DNA of 64,000 nt from Allodiplogaster sudhausi (GCA_945643635.1 CALZFC010000090.1:1137001-1201000), one strand, 5' to 3'. Positions 45,917-60,153 are shown, counted from the first letter of the stretch. Numbers and translations: made by a program. The notes: generated by a model from the sequence alone, not told the origin.

Positions 45917-47370
45917 CTCCCTCCCTCTCTCTCTTTCTCTCCCTCTCTCTCTTCTGTCTCTCACCCTTCTCTCTCTCTAACTTTCCTCTTTTGGCCTCCT
46001 CGTTCACTTTTCGTTTCCTTGGCAATCCCTCATTGACAGGGGCTGGAGGGCACTAGAAGAGTGTGCCAAAGGAAGTAGGCCGGGGAAGGAAGTGGGAGGG
46101 GTAGAGAAGGTGAAAGGAGAGAGGGAGGGAGAGAGAGAGTGAGAGAGAGAACAGAGAAAGGGAGAGAGAGAACAGAGAAAGGGAGAGAGAGAGAAGCAAG
46201 GGAGAAAGCAAAGAAAGGGAGAGAGAGAGAGAGATATTAAGAGATAGAAAGAGGGTGAGAGACAGGGAAGAGATAGAAAGAGGGAGAGAGAGAGCGATGA
46301 AGAGATAGAAAGAGGGGAAGAGATAGAAAGAGGGAGGGAGAGAGAGAGACAGAGGGGAAGAGATCGAAAGAGGGTGTGAGAGAGATAGAGAGAGAGAGAG
46401 TTGCTGTGTGCTCATCCCCCTGGGAGTGCTTGTGACATACGTTAGCTTTGCTCTCAGTGACGACGCAGCTCAAGATAAGCCGGATAATCAGAATCTTATC
46501 CTTTATCCTACTCAGGGTGCCTAGGGAGAGAGAGAGATGAGTGAAGTAGAGAGGAGGTATATAGAAAGAGAGAGAGTAGGGAAGAGGACGAGACGAGAGA
46601 GAGAGAGAGCGAGAGAGAGAGAGAGGTTGCATAGAGAGAGGCCAAAAAGATAGAGACAAAAATAGAGTGAGCCGTCTCCCTATGCTTCTATGTATTTCGC
46701 ACGCAAACATATTTACGATTTGAAAATGATTATATCTTCTATCGAATTTAGTTTACTATAATTGCAGACCTATTTTCTAACTAAAATCGGAATTAACTGT
46801 CAGCCTTTTGTGGATTGGAGTTCGTTGTTCTTTCCTGATCTCTAGCAAGCGTGGTTTATCATTGAAGAATACTTACTTCTTCTTTTTCTTCTCCATTTTC
46901 ATTCATTCTTTCCCTGTCCTTTTCTGACTCATAATTGATAGTTTCTTTGCGTTCACTCATGTTTCTTCCAATTTTTTCTCTTGCCTCTTTTGATTTCCTA
47001 CATGATTTTTGATTATTATTTTTTACATAGCTGAAATTTCCCGGTTAGAGTGGAGACAAAGGAATTGTCTAATGAATCATATTTTCCTGGTCGGTGTAGG
47101 GTGAATTTTGCCGGCGTGGAATTCGGCAGAATTCGGCAGCATCTGGGCCAGTGATCAAAACAACATTTGTAGCCTCCCGTTTCGACCAACATTCTTGACA
47201 CTTGATGAATCTTTATTGCTACTCAGAAAGTGAAGCTATCTTTGAATCATCTGTTCTCCTTCATCTCGTTTACTCTTTTACTCTCAATTACCTTACCTCT
47301 CTCTCTCTCTCACTCACTTCTCTCCTCACTCTCCTCTCTCTCTCTCCCTTCTATCTCTCACCCCTCTCTC

Positions 47371-47416
<46 letters not shown>

Positions 47417-47428
47417 CTCCCCCCCCTT

Positions 47429-47469
<41 letters not shown>

Positions 47470-47689
47470 TCTTTCTCTCCTCTTTCTCTCTCTCTTCTCT
47501 GTCTACCTCTCGTTATTTTCTTAATTGCTCGAAAGTGGAAATTTGTGATGGGGCCGCACATTCTTCCACTCTTTTTATTCAACCGAGAACGATTTCTTGG
47601 CTGATGTGAGTGAGCACCGACAATTTTGTCATTCCATGGGAAAATGTTTTCGCCCATCTCTTAACCACCGTCTGTTCTATTAATCTCTC

Positions 47690-47735
<46 letters not shown>

Positions 47736-47835
47736 CATATCTCTGCCTTCATTACCTTTTTCTCTCTCTCTTTCTTTCTCCCTCACTCTTCGTTCTCTCT
47801 CTCCCTCAGTCTTCTTGCTCTCTCTCTCTCTCTCT

Positions 47836-47866
<31 letters not shown>

Positions 47867-48193
47867 ACCTCTCTCTCTCTCTCTCTCTCTCTCGCTCGCT
47901 CTTATTCCCATTCATAAATTTATTTCCCACTCTGCTTTCCGATTTCATTCTTCACCACGTTTCCACCCTCCATATCAGTGACCTTTTGGCTGACTTCCCC
48001 AGTTCAATTCCTCAGTTCCATCCCTCCGTCCTCTTGTATTTGGATGTGATGACAAGAATGTTCTATTTGCACACGTGCCTCGCGACTTTTGTTTTTTTTT
48101 CTATCTCTATTTCTCTCTCTCTCTCTCTCTCGCTCTCTCTCTCGTTTTCTGCCTGCTTCTCTCCCTGTCTCTCTCTCTCTCTCTCTGTTTCTA

Positions 48194-48231
<38 letters not shown>

Positions 48232-48336
48232 AATTCCGAAACATGCTTATCAATTGCAGGGGTGTGCCTCTCTTGTGTTGTATTCGCGGCGGCGGAGGCA
48301 TTTTCACCCCCACCTGACACCTGTCGAGACTCTGAC

Positions 48337-48373
<37 letters not shown>

Positions 48374-49015
48374 AAGAGAGAGAGAGAAAGAAAGAGAGAG
48401 AGGGAGCTGTTCGTCTCTCGGCTCTCTGCGCTCTCTCCATTTCCTGCACACTCTCCCCTCTCTTCCATTCTCTCTTCACTTCCTCCCACACACATCAAAG
48501 GAGTCAAAGTCGTATATTCGAAGCGTCTGACACTGCGTTAAACGACGCAATGAAGTGATCAACTTAAATCATCGAAAACTAGAAGGAATTCAGGTAAAAA
48601 TTTTATGTAAATTATTTTATTATTATTATATAAATTTTTGTTTTTTAACATTCTAAAATATAAATTCCAAGATCCTTAAGAATCATTAATGTTTCATTTC
48701 TGGAATTTTCGAAAGATTGAAAATATAAGCATTTGGATGGATTACAAGAATCAATGAAATTGCCCTAGACGATTCAGGGATATTTGTTACTGTCGATTTG
48801 ACAGCAACGCACTGATCTTGGACCTTGTCAGAACCATAATCCACCAAAAAAAATTTTGTAGCGTAAACCCGGTTTTCAACCTATGGCTATCCCCTGATTT
48901 ACGGGCCCTTTATCCACCACCCCGTCCAGTTCTGCTGGGTCCACACAGTAGCTCTTATTTCCTGGGCTGAATCACTGAATTTTGGTCTAGACGAAAAGTA
49001 GTCATTTCAGCCGAA
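42445..49015. other. 6.5-kb intergenic domain of alternating CT and GA tracts
   Basis: Lies between two divergent genes (INPP5F minus, SNRK plus). On the plus strand, CT-rich blocks lie at about 43519-44030, 44650-44760, 45470-45545, 45880-45980, 47300-47510, 47690-47900 and 48100-48230, and GA-rich blocks at 44210-44345, 44900-45300, 46080-46400, 46525-46640 and 48340-48400. Non-repetitive islands between them (for example 44100-44215, 44765-44905, 45555-45635, 46400-46520, 48245-48335) could include 5' UTR exons, but no coding chain is convincing. Serine/leucine- and arginine/glutamate-rich frames here are by-products of the repeats. Confidence 0.7.
44110..44215 (+). other. possible coding island between CT and GA tracts
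   Basis: One frame reads TPPCTPRIPKPLGAKHPMLV then QKGSFKEKLEVE and a stop, after a CT tract and a TTTGAAG acceptor-like site. The composition looks protein-like and the position fits the CT-then-exon rule seen elsewhere, but no partner exon was found. Confidence 0.25.
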
Positions 49016-49426
49016 ATGGGAGACTTTTCGACGTCGTCTCGTCTCGTGAGCCGAGGCGGCGGCCCTCTCATTGCCGGCCTCTACGACCTCGGCAAGACCA
49101 TCGGCCAGGGCCACTTTGCAGTCGTCAAACTGGCGAGGCATGTATTCACGCAGGAACAGGTTGGGAGTGGCGAGAAGTTTTATTTTAGAATATTATTATC
49201 TTATATTACACTCTTCTCTTTGTAAAACCTGACCTTCTTTCATTCGCTACATATTTCCTTTTTTTCATTATTATCTCCTCCTTTTAAATCTGTACTTCTT
49301 GTAATCTCTACTTACTTCTTTCTTCTTTGTTGTCTATTATTCGCTCCTATAGATGGACTATGATTATAAGTCGTTTGCGTTCGTTTTTTTTCTTCTATTT
49401 CATATTCCTTTCTCTCGCTCTCTATA

Positions 49427-49467
<41 letters not shown>

Positions 49468-52400
49468 CTTTTTTACTTCCTCTTCTCCACACGAATGCCA
49501 AGCGTTTTGATGTCTGTAATGCGATCTCTTCTTCTATTTTAAGGTGGCCGTAAAGGTGATCGACAAGAACAATCTGGACGCCGTCTCTAAGCATCACTTG
49601 ATGAACGAGGTTAGCTTCGGCGTCTCAGTCATTGTAATCATATTCATTCTATTCTAATAATAATAGAGTAATCTCCCATTTAATATAAAATATTCACACT
49701 GTGTTTCATCATCAAAGTTGAGAAAAAAGTGTAATTCTCAGCTGTGAAAAAGATTTGGAACTTTCTTTCAAATAGGCATAATTGAATTGTAGAATTAAAT
49801 TTAATACGCAGTTGGAGCCTCCCGAAAATTCCACAGATTTTCTTTCTCATCCGGTGTCCGGACCCTCCCGAAAAAGAATTTTCCCGCCAGTGGGCATAAA
49901 AAAAAACTGATAAAAAATTATTTTCGTTTGAAGGTCCGTTGCATGAAGCTCGTCCAGCACCCTCACATTGTGCGTCTCTACGAAGTTATCGACACGAATT
50001 CGAAACTCTTTCTCATACTTGAGCTGGGCGACTACGACATGCATGACTTCATTCTGAAACATGATAAGGTCCGCGATCGGTCGCCTTCTTTTGCGTCTCT
50101 GTGCTAACTTGGATTGAAACTGTATCTCCTCTCCTTCACATGTTAAAGATCCGTCTTGTAGTTTTTCTTTCTGTCTTTCTCATGCTCTTACACAGAGATG
50201 TGAAGGTTGAGAGAGGGTGAAGAAAGAAAAGCCCACAGGATATGAGAGCAGAGAACGGCCTCTGCTGACGGTGTAAGGCGATTGCAAGAAAAGAAATGGT
50301 GATATTTGATAAGGAGTGATGTGTCCATGGTAATTCGGGATATAAAAAGGCAAAGAGGAGGTTATTACGCCATATGGAATATGAGGGAGATTAGAGTTCT
50401 TTTTCCGATTTTCCCCTGATAAAATTGCTCTCATGATTTGCGCTTTTCCCCCTTCTTCTCTCATTCGTGTATCGTGCTTCAGAATACTGTGGATAGCGGA
50501 AAAAATCTGAAATCTCTTTGAAATTCCCAACCACTTTTGAATGTTCGCTATCGTTATTGCAGTATATTTAGAATTTAAAAAATCTGATGCTTATCGTTAG
50601 ATTGGAATTCTTGCGGTGGCAACAAAATTAAATTAGGAACTACAGTATATGATATTTCCTCGACCTACTGTACGTGACATTTCTTCAGGGATGCCCCGAG
50701 CCACTGGCGCAGCAATACTTTTGCCAGATCATCACTGCCATCAACTACTGCCATAAACTACATGTTGTACATCGCGATTTAAAGGTTATAATAATTATTG
50801 AATTCCTACTTTTAACATATTAATTTTTAAGGGTTTCTTCACTTTATTCCATTGTATTACTCTATTTTCTATTACGAATAAAGAATAAAAAATAAATAAA
50901 TAACGGATAAAACATTTCAGCCCGAGAATGTTGTATTCTTCGAGAAGCTGGGCATGGTGAAGCTGACCGACTTTGGCTTCTCCAACTTTTTTGAGCCTGG
51001 CGAGCATTTGAGGGTACGGTATTTACCGTACCGGTTTTGTTCTAAAATTATATATATATTTTTTTAAATACAATAACTATTATTATGTACCAGGTTATTT
51101 CACAATGCATTTTTGGGAATGGTCGCCTGTATAGTCAGGCATTCCTTGGATTTCCTTGGAGCTGAATTCATTTCAGTATTCCTGAATTAATTAACAAAAT
51201 ATATTTCAGACGGCATGTGGAAGTCTCGCTTATTCGGCGCCAGAGATTCTTCTAGGAGATGCATACGATGCTCCAGCTGTTGGTTAGTAATATTGTTATA
51301 ATGACGTCATATTTTTTTATTGTTTCAATACGTAGTTTAAACTTTGAAAAGTAATTTAAAGAAAAAATATTTAATAAAAAAATATTCCGTTCTTATAGGT
51401 TGAAATTGTTGTTAAATTGTTTTAGAAATATTTTTCATTGTTATTCTATGTATATGATTTCCAGATGTTTGGTCGCTTGGCGTCATTCTCTTCATGCTTG
51501 TCTGTGGTCGACTTCCATTCCAGGTAAATATAAGCTTAATTCAGTTTTACTTTACTTTATTCACGGTCACAAAAGTGGTACATGTATTAGCATAATTAGA
51601 ATGCGGTGGGAAGAATGGAGACGGTTGATAAATCTATAATCAGATTTATATAGAGAGTGTAATTATATATAATATTTTTGATTAAGGAAAAAGAATTATT
51701 GTAAAAAAAAAATTGCAGGAAGCAAATGATCCAGAAACGCTGACTAAGATCTTGGATTGCCGCTATTCAATGCCTGAGACCCTTTCGAATCCCTGCAAAA
51801 AGTAAGTTGGTCCTAGCCAGAATACGGTATATTTGATCTATCGTTTACATGAAGAAAATAGTAAGTTTTACAGTTAATAATCTCAATAATACTTATTGTC
51901 AGGTCCTATTTCTTTAAGTCTTATAACGCGGATGCTCGTGAAAGACCCGCAGAAGAGAAGCAGCCTTGAAGAGATTGCAGCTTCTCCATGGGTTCAGGCG
52001 GGAGATCGAGGACATGCTGAGGTATACTGTACTTTTGAATACTAGTCTATGCATTCAACAGACAACATATTATGTTTTAGGAAGAGACAGGTTTTATGAA
52101 GGCAGGCAATTTAATTCCTTATATTCTTTAAATGACTTAATAGAAAAGGGAATAGAAGAAAAAACAAATATTCAGGAGATGCAATGACGTCAGGCTCTGC
52201 AACAGTGCCTTGCACAAGTTGAATGGCTAAAAGTAAAAAAAAAAAAGGAAAAAAATAGGGAGTGATAGAAGGCATTTTGTGTGTGATTGTTCACCTGAGT
52301 TTGTGTCAGCAGTAAAACAGTTTTATTTATGTTTTCTTTTTATGAACAAGAAAGAATGATGAGTATGTAAGCTAAAACAGATATGTGTATTATATTTTTT

Positions 52401-55400
52401 CTGTCAACAATAATTATTGATAGAGGAATAATCATGAATAATTAATTAATTAAGCATGAATAATAATAGATTGATTATGTTTGAGATGCTGCCACTCGTC
52501 GTGCGACATCACCTTCCCGAGTCGGCCCATACGACGATAGTCGAACAGATGGTCAACGGGCACATCGGCACCGAGGATGCGATCCTTGCGTATGATTAGA
52601 TTGATTTATTTGATTGATAAAAAATATTAATTATTTAATTAATGGGATAATCAATGTGTCAACGCATGGAATGAAATCAAAAAGAACTCAAAACATAAAC
52701 AGGTAATAATAAGGTTATTAATATGACAGTTAAAGTGCATTAATTTAAAATACCTTATTTGAGAATTGGAGAATTGTGTTGAAATATATACACTGGTATA
52801 GCTATATGGGACTATTATAATGCAAAGAGAAGAACTAATCAAATTAGAATTTTCCAAACTAAAAAAAGCGGTCTAATCGAATTCCTAAAAATTTTTTTAT
52901 CAAATATAAAATTAATTTAGTGCCCTCGAGAACGACGAGTACAACTATCTCTCGGCGACGTACTACCTTCTAGCCGAGCGAGTACTCTCCTCGTATCGTG
53001 AAGAACAAGCGAAATCACTAGCAGAGCGAGCGAGCAGGATCGAGGTGCCAGATGAAGCGCCTCTCAATGATGGGTCAGTTTGTATGGGGATAGAAGTGGA
53101 AGGGGGGGGGGGGGAGAATATGAGCAGTAAGGACTCCCACCTCCACTTTTCCGAATCGGAAATAAGGACTCCCTAAAATTGAACTACATTTTTAACGGTA
53201 ATAACCGTGGCCTAAATTTGTGACTTATTGTTAGTGGGAAGAGTAGAGGGAGGGAGGTCTTGGCTGCGTGTTCCAATTAGTGTGTGAGAGAGAAAAGGTT
53301 CCATTTGAAACATGTCAGAATTAGTGGTGGGTAATAACGGGATTATTTTGGTTCTCTGATGTTTCTACAAAATTTCCTGTCACAACCAGAAAGATCTTCT
53401 TCTGTTGACAGGTATGCTCTCAACTGTCTATCTGTTTGCCTTTTGTTTTCCATGATTTTCTAGTTGTGCCACCACTCTTTTAATTTGCTCCTCTTTCTTT
53501 TGTCTCTGCTTCTCTCTACTTTTTCATTCTCTCTAGTTTCCTCTCTCTTTCTCTAGTCGCTCTCTCCATCTTGCATGCTCTCTCTCTCCATCTCCAGAGA
53601 TGGCGCCGCCGCGAGTGGCTCAAGCACACGCGGCTCTTCTCGCTGCCGCAGTCGCTCCAACTCGTTCCGCGCGGCAGTCCGCCGCCCATGCACCATTCTG
53701 AAGGAGGAGTCGGAAGAGGAGCTCTCCACCTATCTTAGGTCATCAAGTCGGCAGTCCAGCAGGTTCGGACAAGGGTCCTATTGGAACCCCCACCCAGGCC
53801 AGGGGTACCCAAAGGCACTTACCTGTCCCAATCGGATGACTATGAAGACATCGTCAATGGGCTCTCAATCGTGGGGGGGGCTTAAGAGGGAAGCACAGCG
53901 CTAAAAATGAATTGGCTTTTGGCGCTTCGATTCCCTCCTACTCCCCTAAATCTTGCTATATGACCGCACACGAACATTAATCATTCTGCCCCCCCCATCA
54001 TTCTGCACTGTTTTCCCTCTCCGGGAAGGTTGTCTCCGCTCTCTCTCTTAATGCTTCACAACACACACTGTCTGTTGTACACTATCCGTGTCCACCAGGA
54101 ATGGTTGTTCTTCGTTGTACACATCACACTTGGTTTTATAAATGTATATCGATCTTTTTTTCTATTTTTTTTGTGATGTCCAATTTTATTTGCTTAGCCC
54201 CGCCCACTTAATCTTTGGCACCGCCCATTTTATCGTTTAGCCCCGCCTCCCGATTCAGATTCTATCTCTCACGTGACGACTCGTCGTCTTCTGATGGCGC
54301 TGAAGCAGTCCTCGGCTCTCCATCCGCGCTAGGCCCCGCCCCCATCGGGAGGCCCAAGGGAGTAGATCATCTCCTGGCGCATAACCGATCTACGGGCTCG
54401 TCCTCACTCTTCTTTGAAGAGCTCTCACCCATCGCTGAACACTGGCCATCCACGACTTCCGGTGTGCCGAGTGTTACGGTAGAGTGCAACGAGAGGACGA
54501 CGAATCCGAATGAGCAGACATTCGAGATGTCCAAGAGGATCGCGTGTAGATCACGGAGTGGCAGCGCCGTTCAGACGCCGAAAGTTCGCCTGGTTAGGAG
54601 GTGCGCAATCGTGTTGTCAACATTCTCTTTCTTTCTTTCCCCTCGTATTTTCTATAATGATACATGACATGATTACATTCCAATCACTTTCCCAATCTTG
54701 GTTGTCACACGAATTGCATGATTTGTCGCATGCAGTAAATGTTCACTTTATATTTCGATGATCTGAATGCATGACCTGCATGGCATCCTCTATTCAACTT
54801 CTGCAGTTTATTCCATTGCACCCCAGCAGATTTCATCTGTTTCATTCAAAATGATAAATCCTGGAACTGAACGATTAGATAGGATGCCTACTTAACGATT
54901 CTTAGATTTTATTTTCTTCCTCCCTAGTAACAAATTCATAAAATTTGAATTTCCAACTGTTTAGTGCCGATGATAGTTATTATACTGTTGAACTTTGGGT
55001 TAGATAAAAAAAAATAGTAGTTAAAAGTGTGCAATTCGTTTCAATTTATTATGTCATTTGAATGTTCTCTCTGCTCAGGAACTCTTCACCTTCTGTGTCA
55101 ATGTTCGGAGGAGGCGGCCAGTCTTCACGAGATCGCGTGAGCCCGCAGGCTCTCCAGGAACTTCTTGAGATGACTAGGTTCGAATATCTCTACCTTCTTT
55201 TACAAAATACAGTAATCAGAATTCTACACTAGAAAAGACTAGAGATTTTTTCAGGCAACCGTGTAAACACAGTTCAATGTCCGATTATATCCAAGGATAA
55301 CTGTTGAAATAGTGCTATGCTTTATCATGTGTACTTTGTAAAGCTAATACCATATTTCCCTTACAATTAGGCTAACCGGTCGACGTGCGGCGAGTCCGGA

Positions 55401-57927
55401 TTCAGTTCGCTCTTCACGTAGTCCCTCGCCCCCGTGCAGTAGCAGTGGACGAGCTTCTCCTGGTTTCTTTTCTATTTTTACTTTTTCAACGTTTTACTTT
55501 TATTTTTTATTAATTATTCTAACTAATTTCAATTAATTTGCTTCATAATTTACTCTCACCATCAGTTTCGTCTTATTTCCACGTTATGCGCACCATGATA
55601 ACCTCAAAATTATAGTGTTTTGCCGAAAGTCATAACCGAGAAAAGATATGTCCAAGAAGAAGTTATATCCAAAAAAAAAGTAATTCCAGAAAAGAAAAAG
55701 AAAACCTCCTCCTCCAGCATCGCTGCTGACCCGCTTGAAGCCGGCGGCTGCTCTCGCGGGCGGAATGCGCAAGCTGTCCTCGTCTCCGCATCTCCTTGGC
55801 ATCTGCGAGGAAGGCGAAGAGGAGGGTGGAGGCAGCAACTTTGGCGTGGGCGCCAACTCACTTGGCTCTTCCGACCTGGGCCCCGCTGGCTCACACGACG
55901 GAATCGCGCGAACTAATCGGTATCATTTTTAAATACTCTATTCTACTCTGTTTCAATATTAAAACTTATTATGTAATACGTTAAAAATAAGAAAAAAAAC
56001 TCTATTCTTATAAATTTCCTCTTTATTCTTATACAATTCGTGAATATTATGTCTTAACATATCTCTGCATATTCTACTATGCTTTGACACTTTCATTATA
56101 TAATAATTTTAAAAGAAGAATTATTCCTATACAATGCGTGGATTTGTTTTAATACATACATCTTGCACTCAACTGTTTTTGCTGTCCTTGTAATGAGTAA
56201 TTAATGCGAATTATTTTTGTCCGAGGAAACTTTTGAATGTTACGGAATGGATTTAACGCTCTTTTAATTATTCTCTAATCTCTGTCTAATCTTCAAATAC
56301 TTTCTAATCTGTCTCTTCTTCTAATGTTCTCTCTAATCATGTCTTTGAGCCGCGTCCTTTCTCATTGTTTCTTCCTAGTTCCGCCTCGACCGGAGGCGTC
56401 TTCCACAAGGGCGACGTTCCCGCGTCGGTTCTTGCCGCCGCTTCACACTCGGCATTTTCCGCTTCCGCTTCCGCGACCAAAGCGCAGGCTGCCGCCGCCT
56501 CTCCCTTCCAAACACTCTCTCCCCATTCGGCTCCAACCTTGGCCGCGTGCCAAAAGGCCACGATAGCTCTGCCCCTTCTGACGTCATCGCCCCTGCCCAC
56601 CAGCGCGCCGCCCAGTACACGCCACGTTGCCGCGCCTTCCTCGTCATCACAGATGACAACCTACAGGTTAAGCCCCGCCCCTTAGTCTTAAGCCCCGCCC
56701 CCTTGTCTTAAGCCCCTCCCCTTTGTCTTTGTTCAGTTTCATAATGTTACTTACTACCAGTGTTGAAAAACAAATTTGGCAAATAACATATTTTTTTCTT
56801 CCTTTTGTCTTGTTTCTTGCATGAAAACGAAACGACTAAAGTAATTGAAATTTGTTTACCAAGTCTAAGGGCTTATAAAAGTGTAAGGGAAAAGAGATTT
56901 TTGTGCGGTTAAAATGTAAGAAAGAGAACAAGAAGATTGTTTTAGTGCGGTTCGCATGATTCGACCCCGGCAAGCGGTTGTCTCGCCCGATGTCTGCCGC
57001 CGTTATGAGCAACGCTTTGTTACGAGGACGCGTCGCTCAACAAGGTTAGGAGTAGTTTAGAATTCACAGCAGTATTTAAAAACCCTCTCGATATTAATCT
57101 TTGTGAGAAGAGTATACCACCAAAAACCGGGAAGCTGCATGCTCTTTTGCCCTAAAATATTTCGAAACCCGGATGATTTCCAGTGTTTTTATGGACTTCT
57201 GGAAGATCCTAGGTTTTCCAGGCAACTTTTCGGCAGGGTCCGGGGAAAAGCTAAACCTATTTAATCACTGATTAGCAACAACAACAAAAGTGGCATGTAA
57301 AGCAGAAGAAGTAGTGGTGACGAGCTAAACGAGACGAGCTTAACGAATTCTGACTCTTCCTTTCAGCTGCTCCTCCTCAGAGACATCGGATGACGAGGAG
57401 CGCCGGCTGACGATGCTATCTTCCACGAGACACTGCAAGAGAGGAGGAACAGGCAATGGCGACCGCAGGGATGACTATGATGACAATGGTATTAACTATT
57501 TATTTCTAATATTAACTACCTAATTAGGAAGCGATTTGTGAGAGTTGGAGAAGCCTCCCGGCTTCTCTGTTCCTTTACGACCCTCTTACAAATCTCAAAT
57601 GCTATCTTTTAAAATGCGTAGTATTCTAATATTCCGAAGAATTTCAGTAGCACACGATTTTTTTAAATATATTTCTTTTGAAGACTGTAGGTTGTTTTGT
57701 GGCAAGTAACCATTGCCCATTCTCTCACAAATTGTGCCCTATGTCTTTTATTCATTTATTTTAATAATTTCAAGACATTGACTAGAAGAATACGATTTTG
57801 GTATATTTCTTTTGAAGACTAGGTTGTTTAGTGCCAAATGTCATTACGTATCTTATCTTCATACACATCTCTTTCTCACTCTCTCGCACTCTCTCTCTCT
57901 CCTCTCTCTCTCTCTCTCCTTTCTCTC

Positions 57928-57979
<52 letters not shown>

Positions 57980-58525
57980 ATTCAGGAGGCGTAGCAGGAC
58001 CATCGAATGGCGCCCTCTCTAGTGGAGGCCCTCATTCGTCTGGAGCAGGAGGAGGCGCTCCAGGAGGGTCAACGGCTGGGTCAAGTGGGACCGCCGGATC
58101 GGCTACAGGAGGCGGCAGCGGCAAGGCCAGCGATGAGGCCAAGTCGTGGTTGGTCAAGGCCCAAATTGTATATGCAGTAAGTAGATACAGTAAGTTTTGT
58201 ACACAGAAGGCATATATAGTATGTAAATACAAAGTAAGTACTGTAAATTTTATATAATGTTACTAGATACGGTAAAGGTTCCATACCGATGTTTTATGTG
58301 CAGTTAGTAAATGTAGTAGATTTTTTATACAGTGAGTAAATACAGAAAGTAGATACAATACATTTTATATGCAGTAGTAAATAACGAAAAGATACAGTTA
58401 CTACTGTAAACATACGGTAAGCACGACTAAATGGATTCATTTACTATGAGTCGTGAGGATTCCTCTTTTTTCAGGCAAATGACACTCCTGGACTCTCCAC
58501 TTACACCACTCCGACCGATTCCTGA
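49016..58525 (+). CDS. SNRK: SNF-related serine/threonine kinase
   Basis: AMPK-family kinase, activated by LKB1 in known relatives. 20 exons, 878 residues, phases consistent: 49016-49159, 49544-49609, 49934-50068, 50689-50784, 50921-51013, 51210-51282, 51465-51523, 51719-51801, 51919-52021, 52486-52589, 52921-53073, 53598-53738, 54259-54600, 55079-55177, 55371-55462, 55718-55919, 56379-56666, 57367-57488, 57986-58176, 58475-58525. Gly loop GQGHF at 30-34, VAVK Lys52, HRDLKPEN (Asp145), DFG (Asp164), activation-loop Thr179 in [14 protein letters not shown], and [24 protein letters not shown]-like helix segment follows ([20 protein letters not shown]), then [11 protein letters not shown] and [12 protein letters not shown] acidic motifs shared with vertebrate SNRK, within long Ser/Gly/Ala-rich linkers. 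Several acceptors are AAG or GAG rather than CAG. Confidence 0.94.
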
Positions 58526-58828
58526 AATGACTCATCTGAGTGCGGATAAAGGCGGGCGTATCAGAGCGCGCTTCATGTCCAGGTTTGTGGAGTAGGAGGA
58601 ATCAAGAGGGTATAAAAGAAGAGAGAAAGATAGAGAGAGAGAGAGAGAGTGGAAGGGAGAGAATGAAAGAGAGGGGTGGCGAGAGAATGTAAGAGAGAGA
58701 GGGGGAGAGCGAGAGAGAAGTGGGAGGGAAATAGAGACCGGGATGATTAAGGATGAACAGATAAAGGGTGAGAAAAGAGTCTTGGGAGGAACGGATCGAA
58801 CTCGTTTGTTTTCTCTAACTGTGGAAAA
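58526..58828. other. gap between SNRK and the next gene
   Basis: About 300 bases with GA-rich sequence (58626-58730). The short same-strand spacing would allow co-transcription, but no further operon sign is visible. Confidence 0.4.
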
Positions 58829-60153
58829 ATGAAATTGAATAAAAGAAGAGAATGCCCCGTGAACAGGTCGCAGACGGCTGAACGAGTAATCGCCGACTGG
58901 ACAAGCGGAGGAGGCTGCGACTTCTTCGACTGCCCGTGCGGCTCGGCCACCTTCATTGCGGCCACTCCACCGAGGACGCTGGCCAACATTGACGAGGTAA
59001 GAATATTACAGGGAAAAGGAAATCAATCAATATCAGGGTCAAGTAGGTACCGCCTATATCACGGATCGATCCGGATTTTCGGCGTCCTCTAAGCTGTATA
59101 ATTATAAGATAAGATTTAAAACTCGGCAGTCAATTTGAGTTTTTTCAAATAATGGCAATGATATATTGAAGGACGAGCCACGGAAGGAGTACACGGAATG
59201 GATGAGGCGAATCGTTAGAACCAAATCGGATGACGGAATCTGCCGCTCAGATGCGAGTCTCCTCATTACTCATGTAAGAATGGATATATTCTCAATTTGA
59301 ATTATATTTTCTTGACGTTGGGTCCTGACAAGAAAATTTTTTTTAAAGTATATTTCCGTTGAAGCAGAAATCTGTTGCTCCTTTTCCATTAAAACAAATT
59401 AGCCTTCTACAGGATTCGTACATCGAAGAGGAAGAGGGAGTCGTCGCTCTCAGCTGTTCACCTCTCTTGGCATCCTCGTCTTCATCTCTCTCGGTTGCTT
59501 CAGCTGTTTGTTGTTTTTTTTTTTCCTTTCATTTTTTTTTAGAACATTTTTATTAATCTTTTTTTTTCCGTCTATAGTTGGTCTTTGAGTCGACTTTTTT
59601 CTTAATATTCGTAATTTAAAAATATATTTTCTTGTTCATTTTCATTTGACTAAAAATTGTAGGAACACGAATACCGTAACGAGGAGAGCGGGCGGTCGAG
59701 TCGTGATTCGTCTTTTCTTAGCGAAGACAGCGGTCTCTCAGTGGCACGAAGACGAAGGAAGACACGGAGAAGACGGACGAAAAGCGGAAAATTCTCTGAT
59801 GTCAGATGGATTACTCGAATTGTGTTTTTTTGTTTAAATTACATTTTAAACTAATTAGTTGTTTATTTATATCTGTGAACTTGCAGTAATATTATTTATA
59901 TTCCAATTTTAAGTGCACGCGACAACGGTCTCCTGCTGTGGAACACAAGTCAAAGTGAGTTATCTTTTTACTGTTATAAAAAAATGTACATTTATTTTAT
60001 TATTTACTTACTTAAATTTATTGCTAGCTCAAAAAAACAGCATTGTACTGCACATTTTTTTTTAATTTTTTTTATATAATTAATTTTTTCAGCTCTTCTT
60101 CGTACGTCTCATCATGGGTGGAGAATGTCTCTGCGATGTATGTCGTTAGCTGA
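58829..60153 (+). CDS. unrecognised protein with acidic middle and Arg-rich end
   Basis: Exons in phase: 58829-58996, 59172-59273 (acceptor AAG), 59413-59493, then an exon starting at 59663, and probably 59914-59954 and 60093-60153. It begins MKLNKRRECPVNRSQTAERV, with a cysteine cluster CDFFDCPCG, then EPRKEYTEWMRRIVRTKSDD, an acidic EEEEG segment, and RDSSFLSEDSGLSVARRRRK, which looks like a phospho-regulated basic patch. If the exon at 59663 is not spliced it stops at 59852-59854; a weak GTG donor near 59822 would join it in frame to CTRQRSPAVEHKS and then SYVSSWVENVSAMYVVS with a stop at 60151-60153. Family not recognised. It lies 300 bases below SNRK on the same strand. Confidence 0.55.

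Noticed and set aside
43636..48541. Many open frames encoding Ser/Leu/Phe- or Arg/Glu-rich repeats, also at 21861-25790, 35439-35797 and 61525-62132
   Set aside because: They are translations of CT or GA microsatellites, which lack stops in several frames at once; they do not match splice structure.
56379..56666. An alternative frame in SNRK exon 17 (reading [15 protein letters not shown]...)
   Set aside because: It looks protein-like, but entry and exit phases of the neighbouring exons require the Ala/Ser-rich frame, which alone leads into [12 protein letters not shown].
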